DNA from: Bacteroidales bacterium
Lineage (GTDB): Bacteria; Bacteroidota; Bacteroidia; Bacteroidales; UBA10428
Direction: 5' to 3'
Assembly: GCA_016929525.1 (NCBI GenBank)
Contig: JAFGIP010000092.1
Location: 1-64,000, forward strand
DNA length: 64,000 nt
Part shown: positions 54,982-64,000 of the stretch, in pieces
Numbering within the stretch: the stretch's first letter is position 1
Layout: each line of letters opens with the position of its first letter
Translations under genes and position numbers: made by a program
Notes under the pieces: model-generated
What the model saw: the letters and a program-made list of their open reading frames with translations, nothing else
The model's database searches: none
Told to the model about the DNA's origin: nothing

Positions 54982-56490
54982 TTATAATGAACGAAGTCTT
55001 TTATTTAATACCCAAGGGCTGATATTTTTACCTTTCTCGAAATCGATTAAAGTTGTCTTATCTGTTTCCAGGGCAGCTGCAAAATCAAATGTGGCAAGAT
55101 ATGCGGCCAGCATTTCATCATCATTACCCTGATAAAATAGTTTATCCATTTCTTTCTCGATAAAGGATGTATTAAAATCTCCATCCTTAAATTTTTTATT
55201 TGAAAGAACAGCTTTACAAAATGGAATTGTTGTTTTTATCCCCTGTATCCAGAATTTATTAAGTGCATTAACTGAGTTACTAATTGCTTTTTCCCTTGTT
55301 TCTCCATGCACTATAAGTTTAGCCAACATAGAATCGTAATATGGTGTGACTACTGATGATTCACTTATTCCTGAATCAATTCTTATATTTTTACTTCTTG
55401 GGTACTGCAATTTTTCAATTATGCCAAGATAAGGAGAAAAACCTCCCTGGACATCCTCTGCATTTATTCTGTATTCAATAGCCCATCCATTCAATTTAAC
55501 ATCTTTTTGTTTTATGGATAATGGCTTTCCTTCCGCTATTTGTATTTGTAGTTCTAACAGATCCAGACCGGTAACCATTTCCGTCACAGGATGTTCAACT
55601 TGTATTCGTGTATTCATTTCCATGAAATAAAAGTTTTTACTGTCATCGAGTAAAAACTCAACAGTGCCCGCACTATAATATTTAGTTGCTTTTGCTATAC
55701 GCACGGCAGCTGCACCCATTTTTTCACGAAGGGTTTCATCCAAAGCCGGCGATGGGGATTCTTCAAGAAGTTTTTGATGCTTTCGCTGCACAGAACATTC
55801 TCTTTCACCAAGATGAATAAAATTTCCTTTCTTATCACCAATAATTTGAAATTCAATATGTCTCGGATTGCTTACATATTTCTCAATAAATACCGATGGA
55901 TCGTTAAAAGCTTTTTCTGCCTCAGTTGTAGCCAGCTTAAAATTTTTCTCTATCTGCGAAGCCTTTTCAATAATTCGCATGCCACGACCTCCTCCACCTG
56001 CTGCAGCTTTAAGTATTACCGGATATCCAATCTTATCAGCAATCAGATGTGCTTCTTCCGGGTTTTTAAGATTACCCTGACTGCCTTCTAAGAGAGGCAC
56101 CTTATGCTTTTTTGCTATCTGTTTTGCTATTGTTTTATTACCCATTTTATAAATAGCCTCTGCAGAAGGTCCGATAAAAATTATCCCTTCTTCATCGCAA
56201 CGTTGGGCAAAATACGGGCTTTCTGCGAGGAATCCATAACCCGGATGTATAGCATCTATTTTATAGTCTTTTGCAATGTTTACTATTCTTTCTACATCGA
56301 GAAATTCGGGAATATCATCAAGATTATCACAAAAATCGATAACCCCGTCAAGGTGCTTCAGGTAGAATGCATTTGGTTCTTTAGATGTTTTAATGCCATA
56401 AGTTTTAATACCCATTTTTTTCGCTGTCTGGCTAATTCTAATGGCTATCTCTCCACGGTTGGCAATTAAAATACTCTTAATCTTCATCAT
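54982..56490 (-). CDS. Biotin carboxylase subunit of acyl-CoA carboxylase
   Basis: The 502-residue protein is a typical biotin carboxylase. It has an N-terminal domain (ILIANRGEIAIRISQTAKKM), an ATP-grasp loop (AAAGGGGRGMRII), the active-site block YFMEMNTRIQVEHPVTEM and a C-terminal extension to about 500. It uses ATP and bicarbonate to carboxylate biotin on the carrier. It is 55 bases from the carrier gene and about 105 bases behind the carboxyltransferase. The combination fits propionyl-CoA carboxylase. Confidence 0.92.
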   Translation of the reverse strand: MMKIKSILIANRGEIAIRISQTAKKMGIKTYGIKTSKEPNAFYLKHLDGVIDFCDNLDDIPEFLDVERIVNIAKDYKIDAIHPGYGFLAESPYFAQRCDEEGIIFIGPSAEAIYKMGNKTIAKQIAKKHKVPLLEGSQGNLKNPEEAHLIADKIGYPVILKAAAGGGGRGMRIIEKASQIEKNFKLATTEAEKAFNDPSVFIEKYVSNPRHIEFQIIGDKKGNFIHLGERECSVQRKHQKLLEESPSPALDETLREKMGAAAVRIAKATKYYSAGTVEFLLDDSKNFYFMEMNTRIQVEHPVTEMVTGLDLLELQIQIAEGKPLSIKQKDVKLNGWAIEYRINAEDVQGGFSPYLGIIEKLQYPRSKNIRIDSGISESSVVTPYYDSMLAKLIVHGETREKAISNSVNALNKFWIQGIKTTIPFCKAVLSNKKFKDGDFNTSFIEKEMDKLFYQGNDDEMLAAYLATFDFAAALETDKTTLIDFEKGKNISPWVLNKRLRSL

Positions 56491-56595
56491 GAGGGTATTT
56501 AGTTCTTAATGCAGCATGAGCACAAATATGCTATTTTTTATTAAACCCAAAAATAAAAGCTTGATCTTCTTTATTTATTTACTATTTGAAAATTC

Positions 56596-58152
56596 TTATA
56601 AAGGTATATTACCATGCTTTCTGGAAGGACTTCCAATATGCTTGTTTTCAAGAGCTTCAAAAGCGAAAATTAGCTTACGTCTTGTTTCAGCAGGATCTAT
56701 AACCTCATCGATATATCCTTTTTCATCAGCAACATATGGGTTTGCAATTTCATCCCTGTATCTTACAGCAAGCTCTTTTTTCAGCTTCTCAGGATCTTCA
56801 GATTCTGCCAGTTGCTTTCTATAAAGTATTGAAACTGCTCCTTCGGGACCCATTACAGCAATTTCGGCAGTTGGCCATGCAAAATTAAAATCACCACCCA
56901 GGTTTTTACTATTCATAACACAGTAAGCCCCTCCGTATGATTTTCTTAAAATGACGGTAATTTTTGGAACCGTTGAATCAGCATAAGCATATAATAATTT
57001 AGCACCATGTTTTATTATTCCGTTATGTTCCTGATCAATTCCCGGTAAAAATCCGGGTACATCTTCGAGAGTAAGTATTGGAATATTGAAACAATCACAG
57101 AAACGAATAAACCTCGCACCTTTGACAGATGAATTTATATCAAGTGTTCCGGCCAGCACTTTAGGTTGATTGGCTAATATTCCGATTGTCTTACCAACCA
57201 ATCGGCCAAAGCCAACAACAACATTTTGAGCGTAGCTTTCTGCAACTTCAAAAAATGTTTCTTTATCTACAATAAGTTTAATGACATCTTTTACATCATA
57301 TGGTTTATTCGTATCATCGGGAACAATTTCTCTAAGTCTGTTTTCAAGCTCAATGTTTCTGTCACAAGATTCAACAATCGGCGGATTCTCAAGATTATTC
57401 GAGGGTAAATACGAAAGTAGTTTTTTTACTCCCAATAGTGTATTTTCTTCATCTGCATAAACAAATTGTGCTACGCCGCTTTTTTTCATATGTACATCAG
57501 CCCCACCCAGTTCATCGAATGTAACATCTTCATTTAAAACTTCCTTAACGACATTAGGTCCTGTAACAAACATATAACTTGTTCCTTTTGTCATAAAAAC
57601 ATAATCGGTAATAGATGGAGAATATACGGCACCTCCTGCTGCAGGTCCCATTATAACCGATATTTGAGGAATCACACCTGAAGACATTACATTTCTGTTG
57701 AATATTGCAGCGTAACCTGCAAGGCTTGCAACACCTTCTTGAATACGGGCACCACCTGAATCGATAATACCTATGATAGGTGAACCCATTTTAAGAGCCA
57801 TATCCTGAATTTTGGCAATTTTTGCCGCATGTACCGATCCAAGTGAACCTCCCATTACGGTAAAATCCTGGGCATATACAAAAGCAGTCCTTCCGGTAAT
57901 TTTCCCATGTCCTATAATAACACCATCGCCATAAGCATCAATCATTTTCCCAAATGTAGAATCACACGATGCTGTTCTTGAATATGCATCTACTTCGTTA
58001 AAAGTACCTTCATCAAATAAAAGTTCTATCCTCTCCCTGGCTGTAAGCTTTCCTTTTGCATGCTGCTTCTCAGTCGCATCGGTTACATGATGTTTCTTCA
58101 GTGCTTCCTGACGTTCTAAGAATTTTTTAAATTGTCTTCCGTTAATATCCAT
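56596..58152 (-). CDS. Acyl-CoA (probably propionyl-CoA) carboxylase, carboxyltransferase subunit
   Basis: The 518-residue protein has both crotonase-like halves of PccB/MmdA: GKLTARERIELLFDEGTFNE, SPIIGIIDSGGARIQEGVAS and VMGPAAGGAVYSP in the first, and LEDVPGFLPGIDQEHNGIIK and ILRKSYGGAYCVMNS in the second. It moves the carboxyl group from biotin to the acyl-CoA. Without a membrane decarboxylase subunit here, a soluble carboxylase with the next two genes is likelier than methylmalonyl-CoA decarboxylase. Confidence 0.92.
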   Translation of the reverse strand: MDINGRQFKKFLERQEALKKHHVTDATEKQHAKGKLTARERIELLFDEGTFNEVDAYSRTASCDSTFGKMIDAYGDGVIIGHGKITGRTAFVYAQDFTVMGGSLGSVHAAKIAKIQDMALKMGSPIIGIIDSGGARIQEGVASLAGYAAIFNRNVMSSGVIPQISVIMGPAAGGAVYSPSITDYVFMTKGTSYMFVTGPNVVKEVLNEDVTFDELGGADVHMKKSGVAQFVYADEENTLLGVKKLLSYLPSNNLENPPIVESCDRNIELENRLREIVPDDTNKPYDVKDVIKLIVDKETFFEVAESYAQNVVVGFGRLVGKTIGILANQPKVLAGTLDINSSVKGARFIRFCDCFNIPILTLEDVPGFLPGIDQEHNGIIKHGAKLLYAYADSTVPKITVILRKSYGGAYCVMNSKNLGGDFNFAWPTAEIAVMGPEGAVSILYRKQLAESEDPEKLKKELAVRYRDEIANPYVADEKGYIDEVIDPAETRRKLIFAFEALENKHIGSPSRKHGNIPL

Positions 58153-58632
58153 AAGGCCTTATTTACATAGTTGAAAATGGGAAAACTCATTACTCTATTT
58201 TGATTAAGATGAGTCGGATAAGTGGAGTGTAGTAGATAAATGCTGCTCTCACTCTTATGTTGAGTATCCCGGTATAACCTTCTGTTAAAATTCTAATCAT
58301 ACCTTTTAAAGACTTACTAATAGACAGAAGACCCTCATGAATTTTTTGTTAATGTTTTATTCAGTTCATGAGGGCAATACTAGAAAGTCGGTGGCAAAAT
58401 TAACAATAATTGTCTGACATAATCAAAACCTTTTAGACTGAATATTATCTTTAGAATGTTAAAATGTTCTATTACTGTATTTTAGCTTCTAATAATAAAT
58501 GTTATTTATCAAATATCGATGTTTAAAATAAATTTTGAGAAAATTTAATTCCATTTGGAACTAAACATTGCTTAAAAAATCTGGTTTCTGTTAAAGCTTT
58601 TGCTTACTTTCATTTCCAGAAATAAATCTGTT
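58153..58632. other. Intergenic region between the carboxylase operon and rnr
   Basis: This 480-base, A+T-rich stretch lies between two divergently transcribed units and must hold both promoters. A hairpin (CCCTCATGAA at 58332-58341 with TTCATGAGGG at 58365-58374) stands out. No coding frame or definite -7 box was found. Confidence 0.5.
58332..58374. repeat. 10-base perfect inverted repeat upstream of the carboxylase genes
   Basis: CCCTCATGAA (58332-58341) is the exact reverse complement of 58365-58374, with a T-rich 23-base loop. It may be an operator or a terminator for an unseen transcript. Neither arm is followed by a strong T run outside the hairpin. Confidence 0.45.
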
Positions 58633-60771
58633 ATGGTTAAGAAAAAAATATTCAAGAAGAAAACAGGAATAAATAAAAAAGCTCTGTCTAATAATATAAT
58701 GGGTGTTTTCACTAACAACCCGACAAAGACATATAATTATAAACAGCTTGCTAAACAGCTTTTAATTACTTCTTCTGAAGAAAAGAAATTAATTAATAAT
58801 GTACTGACATTATTACGCGATAACGAATTTTTAGAAGAAGTTTATACCGGCAAATTCAAGTTAAAATCTACGGGAGGTTATGTTATAGGAAAAATAGAAA
58901 TAACAGCCGCAGGTTATGGTTTTATAATTACAGATGCAATGGATGAAGATATCTTCATTTCAAATAAAAACCTGAACCATGCACTTGATGGCGATATAGT
59001 AAAAGCATATTTATATGCACGAAAAAGAAAATATAATCCTGAAGGTGAAGTAATTGAAATAATTGAAAGATCACGGGACACATTCGTGGGAATAATAGAA
59101 GTATTGGATAAATATGCTTTTTGTGTAGTCGATACCAGGCAGATGCCTTATGATATTTTCATTCCTCTTGAAAAACTGAATAATGCTGCTAATGCCCAGA
59201 AAGCGATTGTTAGAATAACCGGCTGGCCAAAACAGGCAAAAAATCCGTTTGGTGAGGTTGTCGAAGTTTTAGGTAATGAGGGAGAGCATGAAACTGAAAT
59301 GCATGCTATTCTGGCAGAATTCGGACTCCCCTACAAATTCTCTGAAGAAATTGAAAAAGAAGCAGAACAGATCAATGATAAAATCACTTCAGCTGATTTC
59401 TCTGAAAGAAAAGATTTCAGGGATGTTTTAACATTCACTATTGATCCTGAAGACGCTAAAGATTTCGATGATGCCCTTTCAATAAAGACTGTTTCAAAAG
59501 GCAATTGGGAAATCGGTATCCATATTGCCGATGTTACACATTACATAAAACCTAAAAGTGTTCTCGATACTGAAGCATACGAAAGAGGGACTTCAGTTTA
59601 CCTGGTCGACAGAGTTGTACCAATGCTTCCGGAAAGACTTTCAAATGATTTATGCTCACTTAGACCGAATGAAGAAAAATTATGCTTTTCGGCAGTTTTT
59701 GAATTAGATAATGATGCTAATATACTTGATGAATGGTTTGGGAAAACCGTTATATATTCAAATCGCAGATTTACTTATCAGGAAGCACAAACAATCCTTG
59801 ATTCCGGTAAAGGTGAATTTGCCGCTGAATTGCTTAAGTTAAATGAACTTGCACAGCTGTTGCGAAAAGAACGATTTAAAAATGGTGCTGTTTCTTTTGA
59901 ACGTGAAGAAGTGAAATTTGATATTGATGTAAATGGTAAACCTTTGGGAATAAAGTTCAGGGAACATGGTTTATCCAATGAACTTATAGAAGAATTTATG
60001 CTTTTAGCCAATAAAAGAGTTGCCGAATTTATTGGTAATAAAAAAGCAAATAATGAACGAAAAACCTTCGTTTACAGGATACACGATAAACCAAACATGG
60101 AAAAGCTGGAGAAATTTGCAAACTTCATAAGAAAGTTTGGTCATAATATATCAGTTACTTCGGACAAAAATATTTCGCAAACTCTTAATAATGTCCTTAG
60201 CAATGTTAAAGGAAAACCTGAACAAGATCTTGTTGAAACCCTTGCTGTACGATCAATGGCTAAAGCAGTTTATTCAACCCAGAATATTGGTCATTATGGT
60301 CTGGCTTTCAAATATTACACTCATTTCACCTCTCCTATCAGGCGATATCCTGATATGATGGTCCACCGGTTACTCTATACTTACATGCAGGGGAGTGACT
60401 CGAAGAACAGGAAAAAATTTGAAAAACGATGTCGTCATGCTTCCGATATGGAACAACGTGCTGTAGATGCAGAACGTGCTTCCATTAAATATAAACAGGT
60501 GGAATTTATGCAGGATAAAATTGGAAAAGAGTTCGATGGTATAATTTCCGGTGTTACTGAATTCGGCTTATTTGTTGAAATAATTGAAAACAAATGTGAA
60601 GGGATGGTTGTCACACGTGATATGTCTGATGATTTTTATGAGTATGACGAAGAAAATTACTGCCTTAAAGGCAAACGTTACGGAAATGTTTACCAGTTAG
60701 GAGATACAGTAAAGGTTAATGTTATAAGAGTAAACTTATCTAAAAAGCAAATCGACTTTATTCTTGTTTAA
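58633..60771 (+). CDS. rnr: Ribonuclease R
   Basis: The ATG at 58633 (MVKKKIFKKKTGINKKALSN) is preferred to an upstream in-frame TTG (58600). The 712-residue protein has an N-terminal HTH/cold-shock part and an RNB domain (FTIDPEDAKDFDDALSIKT with the metal Asp residues; HIADVTHYIKP; GTSVYLVDRVVPMLPERLSN). The C-terminal S1 domain (FDGIISGVTEFGLFVEIIEN) follows. It degrades structured RNA from the 3' end. It stands alone on the plus strand. Confidence 0.95.
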   Translation: MVKKKIFKKKTGINKKALSNNIMGVFTNNPTKTYNYKQLAKQLLITSSEEKKLINNVLTLLRDNEFLEEVYTGKFKLKSTGGYVIGKIEITAAGYGFIITDAMDEDIFISNKNLNHALDGDIVKAYLYARKRKYNPEGEVIEIIERSRDTFVGIIEVLDKYAFCVVDTRQMPYDIFIPLEKLNNAANAQKAIVRITGWPKQAKNPFGEVVEVLGNEGEHETEMHAILAEFGLPYKFSEEIEKEAEQINDKITSADFSERKDFRDVLTFTIDPEDAKDFDDALSIKTVSKGNWEIGIHIADVTHYIKPKSVLDTEAYERGTSVYLVDRVVPMLPERLSNDLCSLRPNEEKLCFSAVFELDNDANILDEWFGKTVIYSNRRFTYQEAQTILDSGKGEFAAELLKLNELAQLLRKERFKNGAVSFEREEVKFDIDVNGKPLGIKFREHGLSNELIEEFMLLANKRVAEFIGNKKANNERKTFVYRIHDKPNMEKLEKFANFIRKFGHNISVTSDKNISQTLNNVLSNVKGKPEQDLVETLAVRSMAKAVYSTQNIGHYGLAFKYYTHFTSPIRRYPDMMVHRLLYTYMQGSDSKNRKKFEKRCRHASDMEQRAVDAERASIKYKQVEFMQDKIGKEFDGIISGVTEFGLFVEIIENKCEGMVVTRDMSDDFYEYDEENYCLKGKRYGNVYQLGDTVKVNVIRVNLSKKQIDFILV

Positions 60772-60834
60772 TTATCTGTTGGTTGATCTCTTTAATTTGC
60801 TTATTTTTCATTTACCAAACCAACATCAAATAAA

Positions 60835-61216
60835 ATGAATATAAAGCGTTATTTATTATCTGTTCTGGTTGTATTTCTAACATTTGAAATACTCAACTTT
60901 TTTATCCATAGTATTTTACTAAGTGAACTGTATACAAAGCATGGATCACTATGGCGGGTTGACATGATAAGCTTTATGTGGTTAATGTATATTGCTTCTT
61001 TCATGTTTACTTTATTCTTTGTGTTTATCTATATAAAATGGTTTGCTTTTCGGTTTTCTTGTGGGAATAATGATGAATACTACAGGAATGATCAACCAGT
61101 ATGTAGTTTATCCTTTACCAAAAATTATCATTGTGCACTGGATTATCTTCGGACTCATTCAGTTTTTAATCTGCGGCCTTTTATTGGGACTGGTTTATAA
61201 GCCCAAAGCATCATAA
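60835..61216 (+). pseudogene. Frameshifted small membrane protein (DUF1761-like)
   Basis: The ATG frame (LLSVLVVFLTFEILNFFIHS ... YIASFMFTLFFVFIYIKW) has two or three membrane helices. After about 61040 it turns into an atypical Cys-rich tail. In a different frame the DNA from about 61040 to the TAA at 61214 reads LLFGFLVGIMMNTTGMINQY, then HWIIFGLIQFLICGLLLGLV, a perfectly membrane-like continuation ending VYKPKAS. The gene therefore seems to have lost its frame near 61035-61050, with a few codons possibly deleted. The function is unknown. Confidence 0.65.
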
Positions 61217-61328
61217 TTGTGGCATCAATATCTGCTTAATATATAGTATCCGTAATGATCCCGGTTTTTTTTGGTAACATTTCCTTATGTTACTTTTATA
61301 TTTCGCATTTTTTACAGAATATTGAAAT

Positions 61329-62615
61329 ATGGCTCTCAATTATATTTGGATAGGCTTTTTTCTTGTTGCATTATTGGTAGCACTATTTCGTACTATCGCA
61401 TATTTCCTTCAACAGGGATTTGACATTTCATTTTGGATAACTTTTACCGAATCCGATCGGGATGTCTTTCCTGAGATAGTAAAATCAACCTTTACTTCTG
61501 CAGAAACAAGTGTTACAATTGCTATTTATTTAATTGGAATAATGACTTTGTGGCTGGGGATTATGAAAATAGGAGAAAAAGGTGGAGCTGTAAATATGCT
61601 TTCCTGGCTTGTTGCTCCTTTCTTCAGAAAGATATTTCCCGGGGTTCCCGATAAACATCCTGCTATGGGTGCCATGATGATGAATTTCTGTGCTAATATG
61701 CTTGGGCTTGACAATGCGGCTACTCCGTTAGGATTAACGGCAATGAAAGAACTTCAGTCACTCAATAAATCAAATGATACCGCGTCAAATGCGCAAATCA
61801 TGTTTTTGGTGCTCAATACATCAGGTCTTACAATCGTACCTATCAGTATCCTTGGTATCCGTGCTGCTGCGAATGCTGTAAATCCAACCGAAGTTTTTTT
61901 ACCACTTCTTCTTACAACCTTTTTTTCGACAATGGCAGGCTTGATTGCCGTGTCTGTTGTTCAAAGAATTAATCTATTTAATAAAATCGTTCTGGCATAC
62001 CTCGTCGGTTTAAGTATAATAATAGGATTGATATTTACCTATCTCAGCAGTCTTTCTGAAAGCAGTATGCACACAGTAACAATTCTTACAGGCAATTTTA
62101 TTCTTTTCGGATTTATAATGTTCTTTATCCTTGCCGGATTACATAAAAAAGTGAACTTATATGAAACATTTATTGAAGGAGCAAAAGATGGCTTTGGTGT
62201 AGCTATTAAAATAATTCCTTACCTGGTGGCTATGCTTTTTGCAATAGGTGTTTTTCGTGCTTCAGGTGCTTTAAATTTAATAACTGATGGCATTGGAAGT
62301 TTTTTTTCATGGCTTGGAGTTGATATCCGTTTTGTAGACGGTTTGCCGACTGCCTTAATGAAACCCTTAAGCGGGAGTGGTGCCCGCGGTATGATGGTTG
62401 AAGTACTTACAAATCCCCAATTCGGTCCTGAAAGCTTTGCCGGCAGGCTGGTTTCTGTGTTGCAAGGATCGACAGAAACTACCTTCTACACATTGGTTGT
62501 TTATTATGGTGCTGTAAATATAGTTCGTACACGTTATACACTAACCTGCGGACTTATTGCAGATTTTACGGCGATAGTATCTGCCATCTTTCTTACTTAT
62601 TTTTTCTTCGGCTAG
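61329..62615 (+). CDS. SpmA-SpmB-like fused nucleoside-recognition (Gate) membrane protein
   Basis: The 428-residue multi-span protein joins both halves of the spore maturation A/B pair. The SpmA half has KHPAMGAMMMNFCANMLGLD and NAATPLGLTAMKEL; the SpmB half has YETFIEGAKDGFGVAIKIIP, GSGARGMMVEVL and STETTFYTLVVYYG. This organism is not a spore former, so the protein is probably a transporter or gate with another substrate. It is convergent with the porin-like gene by four bases. Confidence 0.88.
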   Translation: MALNYIWIGFFLVALLVALFRTIAYFLQQGFDISFWITFTESDRDVFPEIVKSTFTSAETSVTIAIYLIGIMTLWLGIMKIGEKGGAVNMLSWLVAPFFRKIFPGVPDKHPAMGAMMMNFCANMLGLDNAATPLGLTAMKELQSLNKSNDTASNAQIMFLVLNTSGLTIVPISILGIRAAANAVNPTEVFLPLLLTTFFSTMAGLIAVSVVQRINLFNKIVLAYLVGLSIIIGLIFTYLSSLSESSMHTVTILTGNFILFGFIMFFILAGLHKKVNLYETFIEGAKDGFGVAIKIIPYLVAMLFAIGVFRASGALNLITDGIGSFFSWLGVDIRFVDGLPTALMKPLSGSGARGMMVEVLTNPQFGPESFAGRLVSVLQGSTETTFYTLVVYYGAVNIVRTRYTLTCGLIADFTAIVSAIFLTYFFFG

Positions 62616-63208
62616 TTTTGTTTTCCTTCTATCCTGTAATATAACCCAAAAGTTATAACACTGTTAAACCACGCGCCTTTGCCATATGATTCCAAAGGAT
62701 CTCCCCAAATAGGGAAAAGTGAATATGATCCTCTTGCACCTACGGTTAATCTGTCAAAAAGGTCGTAAGTTAGTCCTATGCATATTGCTGTTTCAGTCCT
62801 GTCCGGGATTTCTTCAAACTGAAAATAGCCGGCTGCGTCCTTTTGTGCCGCAGCAAATAAATACCCAAAAGATAAACCAGCTTCCAGTTTAAAATTTTTA
62901 AATAATTTATACTTAACTACCAACGGGATTTCAACATATTGTAGTCTGTATTTAATTGGATCGGAATAGTTAAATGGAGTCGATGACCCTTTTTCGGCAT
63001 ATCTGATTTCCATCTGTGCCGACCAATTTTCTGTAAATTCTGTAAATACATATGCCCCGGCAACTAATCCGGCTTTATTAAAACCTGCGTAACTATCTCC
63101 GTCAATCTGGCTTACATTCAACCCTAACAGGATACCCCCTTTAAAACGTTGAGAATAAAGTGCCACTGGTATTATTAATAAAAACAGTATTGTTATAAAT
63201 CTTTTCAT
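62612..63208 (-). CDS. Outer-membrane beta-barrel (PorT-like) protein
   Basis: The 198-residue protein has a signal peptide (FITILFLLIIPVALYSQ) and a small barrel starting FKGGILLGLNVSQIDGDSYA, the PorT/OmpA-like outer-membrane fold common in Bacteroidota. It ends with SVITFGLYYRIEGKQN, a terminal strand. It is five bases from the sirtuin gene on the same strand; the two may be co-transcribed by chance of position. Confidence 0.8.
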   Translation of the reverse strand: MKRFITILFLLIIPVALYSQRFKGGILLGLNVSQIDGDSYAGFNKAGLVAGAYVFTEFTENWSAQMEIRYAEKGSSTPFNYSDPIKYRLQYVEIPLVVKYKLFKNFKLEAGLSFGYLFAAAQKDAAGYFQFEEIPDRTETAICIGLTYDLFDRLTVGARGSYSLFPIWGDPLESYGKGAWFNSVITFGLYYRIEGKQN

Positions 63209-63213
63209 ATTTA

Positions 63214-63903
63214 TTATTTCTGTTTTAACAATATTTCTTTCAACAATCCTACACCAACACTTGCCCTTTCTTTTATAATTTTAACATTACGGTATACGGG
63301 TGCATTTATATCATTTGGATCAACCAGATAAACAGGACAGTTCCCCGGAGCATAATCAACTAATCCTGCAGCAGGATAAACCACGAGCGATGTGCCTATA
63401 ACAGCAAAGATATCTGCTTTGCTTGCAATTCTTATAGCTTCTTCAATAGCGGGGACCGGTTCTCCAAACCAGACAATGTTGGGTCTGAGCTGGTATCCTT
63501 CTTCACATTTATCAAGATTTGTAATGCTTTTATAACCTATATCATAAACCAGTGATTCGTTACCTGTGCTTCGTACTTTTGTGAGCTCACCATGTAAATG
63601 TAAAACATTTCTGCTCCCGGCCCGCTCATGCAAATCATCTACATTCTGTGTTATTATATATACATCAAAAAATTCTTCCAGCTCTACAAGTCCTGTATGA
63701 GCGGCATTTGGGACAGCTTTTTCAAGCTGGGCACGACGTTCGTTGTAAAATTCCAATACCAGATCCTGATTTCTAATCCATCCATCATAACTTGCAACCT
63801 CCATGACATCATAATTCTCCCAAAGGCCCCCAGTTTCACGAAATGTTTTCAATCCACTTTCGGCACTAATTCCCGAACCAGTTAACACAACCAGCTTTTT
63901 CAT
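63214..63903 (-). CDS. NAD-dependent protein deacylase, sirtuin (CobB-like)
   Basis: This 229-residue protein shows sirtuin motifs: VLTGSGISAESGLKTFR, ITQNVDDLHERAG, the catalytic His in LHLHGEL and FAVIGTSLVVYPAAGL. The Tyr-xx-Arg motif in EFYNERRAQ is that of class III (desuccinylase-type) enzymes. The four zinc Cys usually found after the HG motif are absent; one Cys (DKCEEGY) remains. A zinc-less variant is the likely form. It removes acyl groups from lysines using NAD. Confidence 0.92.
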   Translation of the reverse strand: MKKLVVLTGSGISAESGLKTFRETGGLWENYDVMEVASYDGWIRNQDLVLEFYNERRAQLEKAVPNAAHTGLVELEEFFDVYIITQNVDDLHERAGSRNVLHLHGELTKVRSTGNESLVYDIGYKSITNLDKCEEGYQLRPNIVWFGEPVPAIEEAIRIASKADIFAVIGTSLVVYPAAGLVDYAPGNCPVYLVDPNDINAPVYRNVKIIKERASVGVGLLKEILLKQK

Positions 63904-64000
63904 AATTAAATTTCTTGATCTTTAAACAAAAATAAATAATTCAACGAACTAATCACTCTCCGTTAACACTAGCTTAAAAAATAGTACTTTTACTGGACAT

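Noticed and set aside
56104-56469. Plus-strand frame within the biotin carboxylase gene
   Set aside because: It is antisense to conserved ATP-grasp coding sequence and has no plausible protein features.

Overview
The window comes from a low-GC member of the Bacteroidota, most likely of the Bacteroidales/Marinilabiliales kind. The signs are type IX secretion sorting domains, a long IspG with an inserted middle domain, a CusA-type pump fused to a TolC-like channel, a DUF4251 protein, a tyrosine recombinase of the Bacteroidetes type, and several TAnnTTTG promoter -7 boxes. No contact with databases was possible, so family names rest on motifs read from the translations.

Layout. (1) Positions 1-8.1 kb hold a giant secreted metallopeptidase-like protein with thrombospondin type 3 repeats and, on the other strand, a decayed beta-propeller gene with a T9SS tail. 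(2) Positions 8140-27281 are a 19 kb genomic island. A 43-base repeat of the 3' part of a tRNA-Met(CAT) gene marks the left end (8140-8182). The intact tRNA marks the right end (27239-27312). A tyrosine integrase lies just inside the left repeat, and an excisionase-like protein lies near the right end. (3) Positions 27.3-64 kb are ordinary chromosome: methylthioadenosine salvage, ispG, a Cus-type metal efflux operon, a cytidylate-kinase-like/SLOG pair, a SiaC-like protein, hemW, a nine-PAS histidine kinase with its NarL-type regulator, a biotin-dependent acyl-CoA carboxylase operon, rnr, an SpmA-SpmB fusion and a sirtuin.

Cargo of the island. The left part is a tight four-gene cassette (9678-12073): a ribbon-helix-helix protein, a small helical protein, an HExxH metallopeptidase-like protein and a dCTP-deaminase-like protein. 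Each gene overlaps the next by a few bases. The cassette is preceded by a perfect 2 x 19 base palindrome that ends at the base before the first ATG. I do not recognise this gene set, and it is the best candidate in the window for an undescribed, probably defensive, system. Next come a lipoprotein gene, a 109-base nested inverted-repeat structure and a serine recombinase. The right part is an enlarged type I restriction-modification locus, all on the minus strand: an XRE controller, HsdM, a PD-(D/E)XK nuclease, HsdS, DUF3800, a small possible toxin-fold protein, HsdR, a HARE-HTH plus PD-(D/E)XK protein, and a second PD-(D/E)XK protein. A sigma-factor-like protein, a small unknown and the excisionase-like gene complete it.

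Working together. On the chromosome, mtnP-like, mtnA and a class II aldolase suggest that methylthioadenosine is degraded through the DHAP shunt rather than the full methionine salvage cycle. Carboxyltransferase, biotin carboxylase and biotin carrier form one enzyme, probably propionyl-CoA carboxylase. Three chromosomal genes (5972-7859, 44364-45487, 60835-61216) are interrupted by frameshifts or stops, which means either real gene decay or assembly errors.
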